From Artemia franciscana (taxonomy: Eukaryota > Arthropoda > Branchiopoda > Anostraca > Artemiidae): 64,000 nucleotides of DNA. The stretch covers positions 13,791,260 to 13,855,259 of the forward strand of contig NC_088881.1 of assembly GCF_032884065.1 (NCBI RefSeq). Reading direction: 5' to 3'. The notes below the pieces were generated by a model. The model was not told the DNA's origin and ran no database searches. It worked only from the letters and a program-made list of their open reading frames with translations. Of this stretch, positions 57,936-64,000 are shown piece after piece (within the stretch, counting starts at the first letter, position 1; the number at the start of each line of letters is the position of its first letter). A program made the translations under genes and the position numbers.

Positions 57936-60200
57936 TATTTTCTTTTGAACTTTTATCCTTGAATTGCTTGAATTACAAATTAACTTTTAAAATGTAGCTC
58001 ATTTTCCAAAGAGACATAGTTTTAACCTTAGCATTACATAGTGTAGAAAAAGGTGGAGGTCGTTGAAGTTTCGAAGGGCTGTTTAACCGAAACTAAAATG
58101 GGCACAATAAACGCAAAGAGTCCGATCCTTTGTTTCTATCCAAGGGACAAACAGCAAATTTTATTTAAATCTTAGAACATTCCTATCATGACTTGTTTCA
58201 TCTTACATGAAATGACTTTTCTCATTTCAGTTTTATTTTTGCGAAGACAATAATTATCTATAACCAGACTTTAATTATCTTCCATTTAAGCTCTAAGGGG
58301 AGCAAGTTTTGTAATGAGTTAAAACAAGTCTTACAATTATTATTTTAAAATAATCAAGTTAGTTGAACGCTTAACAGCATAGCGTCAGTTAGAGATGCAA
58401 AGTGCCTCCATGTAAGTGACTGATTTCTGGAGTTTTCACGATAGTTTAGAGATATCAGCTTATTTCTCGCATGTTTACCGTTGTCTAAGATATCTGTTTA
58501 TCAGTGTATGACAAACTGATTAGTGTATATGCACGTAACAATTTTTTTTTCACTTTACAAAAATATTTGTTTATCTGTTTAGGGCTAGGCTGTTTAGAAC
58601 TAGGCTTATGACACATCCCACAAGAGTACCTTTAGCCATTTTTTATAGCTTGGTTGGGGAGGAGAGATGATTATTTTAATCGATTGCTTTATTTTAATAA
58701 TAATAAGCCCATTATACCAAATATACCAAACTAAATAATATCCATTTCGTTTAAACCTTATTATCCAGAGATTTTTTTAAGTAGTTCGCAAAAACACTAA
58801 GGAGTTTTCAAACCAAACCCCCAACATTCATGATGTCCCTTATATTCCGTTTGCGTTTTTCGGTGGACCTTTCAGATCTCTTCATTTTATTCCCCAAGAC
58901 GAAGTAACGTTTATTCCACTTCACAATGTGACATCTATAAAATAAGATTTTATAGACACAAAATGAGACATTTGTACCCAATGTGACATGTAGCTACAAA
59001 TGAGGGATTTTACATGGGCACCACTACTACACGAAGATGGTGGCCGTGCTGTTCATTAGGCAGTTTTTCCCATAGTGCACAAAATTATTAAATTTGCTTA
59101 AACATGCCATTGACCGTGTTTCGCCTATATAAACGTGTAAGTTTGATCATATTTCAAAATACTCATTAGTGGTGATCTATATGAGAGCGTTTGTGTAATT
59201 GAAGAAGGTCGATTTGATTTTTTCAGAAATTTGTTTTGCGAGCGATTGTCTTGTCCTTACCCACACACTACTAACACCTCTAGTTTTAATAAAAAGCTGT
59301 ATATTTGGATTGCTGAAATCGAAAAATTCATTACTCTAGACAAAATTGTCGAAATTTGATAAAATATATCTGATATTTTAAATTTGATACTGACTAGGGG
59401 ACTGCGAAGTAGCACACAATGTCTTTTAAATGTTAATTTTTTGCTATGGATTCTTTGAGATATTGGGTTCATTTTTTAAATAAATGTATAAACATTGTTA
59501 ACAGGCCAAAAAAAAGGTTCCCTAGGGAATGTAACCCCTTTAGATGGCGGTGAACATTGTTTAACACATCATAGTCATTGTAAAGACGTAAATATCCAGC
59601 ATCGCTTCTTAGGACCAGAGTACTTGCGCAGTGTTAAGCACAGGCGCGTGCATTTTGGGTATTAGAAAGTGTATCATCTGTCTCACATTTGAACCAACTG
59701 TAGCGTGGAATGGCCTTTAATTGGACAAAAGAGAATTTAAAATCACTTTCAACTAATCAGAGGTGGTTTCCACTGACAAGAAGCTATTGAAATGGAAAGC
59801 TGAATTTTACACCTTTAGTCAAAGCGTCACTAACAGCCAATGAAAACCAGATCATCTCTATTAAATCAGAATTCCACGCTATTATTGGTATAAACAGCGA
59901 TACTGGCGGGTTATGCAAACGAAACTCGTGGGTCACGTTCGCCAACCTGCAATAAATAAATTATCCATGTCAAAATAATGAACTGGGATAAAATCCAGCT
60001 TATTAGTAACGCCAAAATCCTCGACACTTGTCTTATGAATAAATATTTCACCCTCCTTAATATGTTTGCCCGGTTTACATTAATGGCTATTTGTTTTCTA
60101 GCTGTTACAATTTAGTTTTTACTAAAAAAAAGTTTCTCATTACCTTATTCTTAGATTTGTTTCTTTTTTTATTAAAGACATAGAGAAGCCTCTTTTTTCA
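57936..60200. other. Unassigned sequence
   Basis: Mostly non-repetitive in this window and less AT-simple than its surroundings, so it could be host intron or intergenic DNA. No exon could be supported. Confidence 0.35.
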
Positions 60201-62541
60201 GTTGTCTGGTAGTCTGACCTTAAGGAAGAAGTTTTTAGTCAAAAAGATAAAAATACATCCGATAGAATGGATGTTGGTGATATCAGAAAGAACATCAGTA
60301 AGTGATCAATAGGCCTAACACAGTTTTTCATATTGAGAAATATCTTGGCTTTTTTCCATTCCTTTTATTTCGAAATTTAAAAGATATTAAGTTTGAGTGC
60401 TCTAACTGTAAAAAAAGGTAACTAAAAGGGCTTAAGGTTCCATAGTTTTAAACTTAATGTATTTAGGAAGCAAATTGCTTAGTATGATGATTCTTGTAAG
60501 ACGAAGAGATTTAATTAATAAAATAAAAAAAAAAACGAAAAATGCGGCTTTAGAAACGGGAGAGGATGTATTGACCCAATTGTAAATCTTAGTTATTATA
60601 TATTTATATTTTAACTATATTTAATATATACAGATATATTTAACTCTTAATTAATAATTCAGAAGCGGTTGAAGTATCAAACCCTTTTTATTCTTAGTTT
60701 TATCGATAAAAAACTGATATGGAATTTGACCGATAGAAAAGTCTTAACAAATATCTTTCCCTTGTGCACTATACCAGATAATTAGTTTAAACTAGTTAAT
60801 ACTATGTACGGGAACAGTATTACTACGATGGAAACCTAGGGAAGGACGGTTCTAGGGACGGGGATTGCTGGAGGAATGTAATTTGGTCCACTAATTATAC
60901 TGATGGTGAATGTTTGCATATTATGTTAAAATTAGGCGGAGCATGTGTATATTTGTGCTAAAAAGTTGGTGACAGGTGGGACAAGGGATGTTGGTGCAGT
61001 CTTGGGCCCTTTATATACCTCCAGCATGCTCATATTTGTGCTAAAAAGTTGGTAACAGGTGGGGTAAGGATGTCGTTGCAGTCTTTGGCCATTTCATACC
61101 TCCAAAAATATGAGTCGAAAGTATTTATCTTTATAAAAAAAGATGTAACATGCCCATCCCTCAGCAAAATTATTGGGACGCTGGATGTTGGAAGGGACAC
61201 AGGCCTGCTTTATTCTCCAACCATGTTGATTGGAAATCACACATTATTGGAAAATCATTACAAGTTTCCAAATTCAAACAAGGGGGATAAAAATTTAGTT
61301 GGGAAACACCAAGCGTAGCTTCGATTCAGTTAACGAATCAAGAGTTAGTTTTGAACCAAATCACAACTCAGTTCTTTTTATGTAGGAATTTTATCATATT
61401 ATCTGATTGTCTTTTCTCTAATGTACAGTACTACACTGAAGCAGCCCTTCAAAATCTTCGAAACAATCTATCTCATGAATGAATTTTTCCACGAAAAAAA
61501 GCAATATGAGAGGTATTATTCAGCTCGGTAGGAAGTATTGATCTGTGTAAAAAATGGAAATTGTATATGCATCAGTCCAAAATTGGATTTTCTTCCAGTG
61601 AGCTAACTTTCTAATATCACTATCCTGAAAGGACCAAATGATAGGGGGCTATCATGGGAGGTTACACATTCTATGCAACCTCCCATGACTCTTTAACAAT
61701 AGAGAATTTCAGAACGATCAATGACTCCCTCCCTCTAAACCATTCCCAAACACAGGAAATGAAATGAAAATCTTAATCAAAATAACAAAGAAGAATAGCT
61801 TATAACGTTAGATGGCAGCCCTTTTGCCCATGGGAAAATTAATCCTTTTTGAATATCTAAATCTTCTGTTAGTATTCAGAAAAGATGATATAATAATGGG
61901 GCTAAAGAACCGTTGCGAATCTTAAGCAATTTTAGATTTTAATCTAGAATCACGATCATCATGGTGCCATGGTGCCTAGAATCGTGGTGCCTGCCTGTTT
62001 GCTTGCCAGAGCAGAGCCTTCTGGTTAAAAGTAGACTTATGGCTTGAGGAGATCCATGACTGCTCCTATGGCCACCATGGCCACGGCGCAAAGACAAGTG
62101 AAATCATCCTCTTTGGCCCCAAGCAAGGATTATATGCAGTTACCCAAAATGTAGTTTCATATTTGTTAATCTAGTTTGAGGACTAACTTTTGGATAAAAA
62201 CCACGGGAGAGCTAGACCCGTGATTCCCGACATGGCACATAGGCCCCACCGGTAGGACCTGGCAGTATTTTGATGGTTGTGGACAGGACGTGATGCCTTC
62301 GGCTGAGAATACTTTAGAGCCTTAAATAAAGAAAAAAAAAAGTATTTTTCATGTCAATGACCTCACATTCATATGCATTTAAAAAGCAAAGAAGATACAT
62401 GATAGTATTGCAATGATGTCATATGTTTCCTGGATAGCAGCTTTGGATATAAGATTACGGCAGAAATTTCTAGCAGGTCTGAAATTTGATACTTGACTTT
62501 TTATTTTTCTTAAGTTAAGTTAGCCAGTTCTGAAGTTTAAA
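60201..62541. other. Unassigned sequence, with a local duplication and a short hairpin
   Basis: atatttgtgctaaaaagttg with gtgacaggtgggacaa (about 60950) recurs at about 61032 as a diverged tandem copy. A perfect 11-base inverted repeat (catgggaggtt / aacctcccatg) lies at 61653-61687. A candidate exon at 60213-60297 is weak. The last 200 bases are probably the 5' UTR of the LINE ORF1 that follows. Confidence 0.4.
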
Positions 62542-63573
62542 ATGAGCAAGTTCAAGAAAGGGGACTTGGCGTTGGCAAAATTCAGAAATTACCCACTTTG
62601 GCCAGTAAGAATTGTAGACGTTAATACCCAATTAGAAAAAGTACCAAAATTTTTAGTTTTTGTTATGGATCCCACGATCTTCAGACAGTTTTAGAAGTAA
62701 ATTTAGTTCTCTATGCGGGAAAGTCTAAAGTAGCATCACAGAAAACAGAACGGAACGTTAACAAGGCATTTCAAGAACCGGAGATTTTCCCGGAAATCTA
62801 CTTACAGTATTCAAAAACAGCTCCCTCCGCTATAACTGGCTTAAATTCTGAAAAATCATCGGTAGCTGTTCTTGTTGAAAAGTTAGTTTCTACGGAATAA
62901 GAGTTAGCACAGACAAAGCAAAATATGCTCAAAGACATCGGGAAATTAGTCACAGAAAAGGTAGCACAAAAAATAGTATCAACCCAGGTACCGCTGAACA
63001 GATAATATCCCAAGTTTATGATGGATTATCAGTAGAATATAATGGAAAATTTCGTAAGATTGGCAAAGTACTTAAGGGGTTAAGAGCTCAAATAGAGTCG
63101 CTTGAATATCGTATTGAAAAAATGGAAGATAGACTTGATGAATATCAACAAGAAGCTCAGCTTGATTCCCTTGTATTTGTAGGGGTCAAACAGGCCCCTG
63201 GTGTTGACCTTAAAGTAACAATGCACAATATTATAAAGGACAAGATGGGCTTGAGTGCTCTTATGAGTGAGAAAATTATTTCTATACAAAGTTTTCGTTT
63301 ACCCAACCCTACAGATCAGATTAGAGATGAAAGTCGACTTGCCCCTTGGATCGTCAAATTGTTACGCATACTGTCTTTAAAGCGAAGTCTAAGCTAGCGA
63401 AATCTGGTGTTTTTGTAAATGAATATCTCACGAAGTAGCGCAAGATTATCCTAGACATTGCTAGGGATAAGTTCGGAGCAAAAAACTTTGGTCGGACCTA
63501 GGCCGTATTTTTGCTCGCCTACCAGGTGAAGCTACTTCTAGGAGGCTTTGGAAGGTTGAAGACCTTCAAGATT
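62542..63573 (+). pseudogene. LINE ORF1 with N-terminal PWWP domain, decayed
   Basis: From ATG 62542: MSKFKKGDLALAKFRNYPLW then PVRIVDVN (PWWP-type Y-P-L-W-P at residues 17-21). After one frameshift near 62665 come FCYGSHDLQTVLEVNLVLYA and KAFQEPEIFPEIYLQ, the order of the HDGF/LEDGF PWWP fold. A long polar, heptad-like region follows, broken by a stop (about 62898) and a frameshift, ending RAQIESLEYRIEKMEDRLDE as a coiled coil. The C-terminal domain then reads LVFVGVKQAPG, IQSFRLPNP, RLAPWIVKF, SGVFVNEYLT, ILDIARDKFGAKN, and after a last shift GRIFARLPGEATSRRLWKVE with DLQD and stop. This end is typical of ORF1 of CR1/Jockey-type LINEs. ORF1 proteins bind RNA and chaperone integration. A chromatin reader would suggest targeting. 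Confidence 0.7.
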
Positions 63574-64000
63574 AGTATCGTTTTTTTAGATTTCTCGATT
63601 GTAGTCTTCGTTGTTTGATCTTTTTTGTGAATTATCTTGCTTATTTTTTTTATCGCTGTTTTTTTCTGATTTGTCTCGTTGGCTACTCCCCCCCCCCCCC
63701 TTATGGAGAACAACTTTTTTTTGCGTTTATAGTGATTCGCAAACTGACTATTTGCGTATATTATTATTGTGTTTATGATTGAATGGTCTATATTTCCAGT
63801 GCTGATTATTTGTTTCTTCCTTAGATTTTCCTTGTTTCTTTTTTATTCTCTTTCCCTGCTTTTTCTTATTAATCCTTAACTTGATCATATTATTTTTTCC
63901 TTTTTTTTCCTTATATTTTTTCCTTATACCTGTGGTCTGGTGGGTTTGGTCGTGGAGGGGAGCTACCATCCACCGTGAGTAATGTGGCGATTTCTATTAG
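63574..64000 (+). other. Downstream of ORF1, probably LINE inter-ORF region
   Basis: T-rich sequence with a C-run (63689-63700). ORF2 of the same element would be expected next but the window ends before anything recognisable. Confidence 0.35.

Noticed and set aside
60202..60297. Candidate exon between tttttttcag and gtaagtg
   Set aside because: The splice-like sites are good, and from 60213 one frame reads SDLKEEVFSQKDKNTSDRMD. However, two frames are open and no family match or partner exon supports it. RNA evidence would be needed.

Overview
The window is non-coding-rich eukaryotic nuclear DNA, almost certainly from an invertebrate animal. It holds spliced exons with GT-AG borders, several LINE retrotransposon lineages, Helitrons, long (TA)n tracts, foldback elements, and one 100-base assembly gap (45351-45450). 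The repeat style recalls crustacean genomes such as brine shrimp. That is only an impression from memory and no species can be read from the sequence.

Host genes are sparse. Two exons (7877-8099 and 10681-10925, + strand) join in phase and encode the C-terminal transmembrane half, with stop codon, of a major facilitator protein of the monocarboxylate-transporter (SLC16) type. A third exon (24050-24169, +) encodes an earlier membrane segment of the same kind of protein and lies downstream of that stop, so it belongs to a second, neighbouring paralog. Two initiator-tRNA-Met-like sequences lie at 37069-37140 and 37384-37455 on the minus strand. Everything else I can identify is mobile or repetitive.

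Layout: 0.3-1.1 kb holds a complete small Helitron on the minus strand. 1.9-6.8 kb holds copies of a non-coding repeat family (family A here) with a hairpin start and 230-270-base foldbacks. 7.9-10.9 kb holds the transporter exons, with a decayed RTE-like LINE in the intron. 14.4-17.3 kb holds a decayed endonuclease/reverse-transcriptase LINE. 17.3-19.3 kb is another family A copy. 21.0-22.6 kb is a nearly exact 771-base tandem duplication containing LINE pieces. 23.3-25.6 kb holds more LINE tails around the third exon. 26.1-28.7 kb is a G-rich tandem repeat of roughly 290 bases. 28.7-29.4 kb holds two palindromes. 31.2-32.0 kb is a LINE fragment, and 32.6-41.6 kb holds more family A copies, a diverged relative in tandem, and the tRNA-like units. 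43.2-44.4 kb is another LINE. 46.1-57.9 kb is a dense nest of Helitrons with a HUH Rep remnant, helicase C-terminal remnants, minisatellites, TA tracts and several hairpin-CTAG 3' ends. 62.5-63.6 kb is a decayed LINE ORF1.

The most unusual item is that last one. The LINE ORF1 remnant begins with a recognisable PWWP domain (the methyl-histone/DNA reader fold of HDGF and LEDGF), followed by a predicted coiled coil and a conserved C-terminal domain. Next in interest are the Helitron 3' ends, which carry two consecutive GCGAAGC-capped hairpins each followed by CTAG, and the pol III-like tRNA module and small acidic protein carried by repeated Helitron copies.
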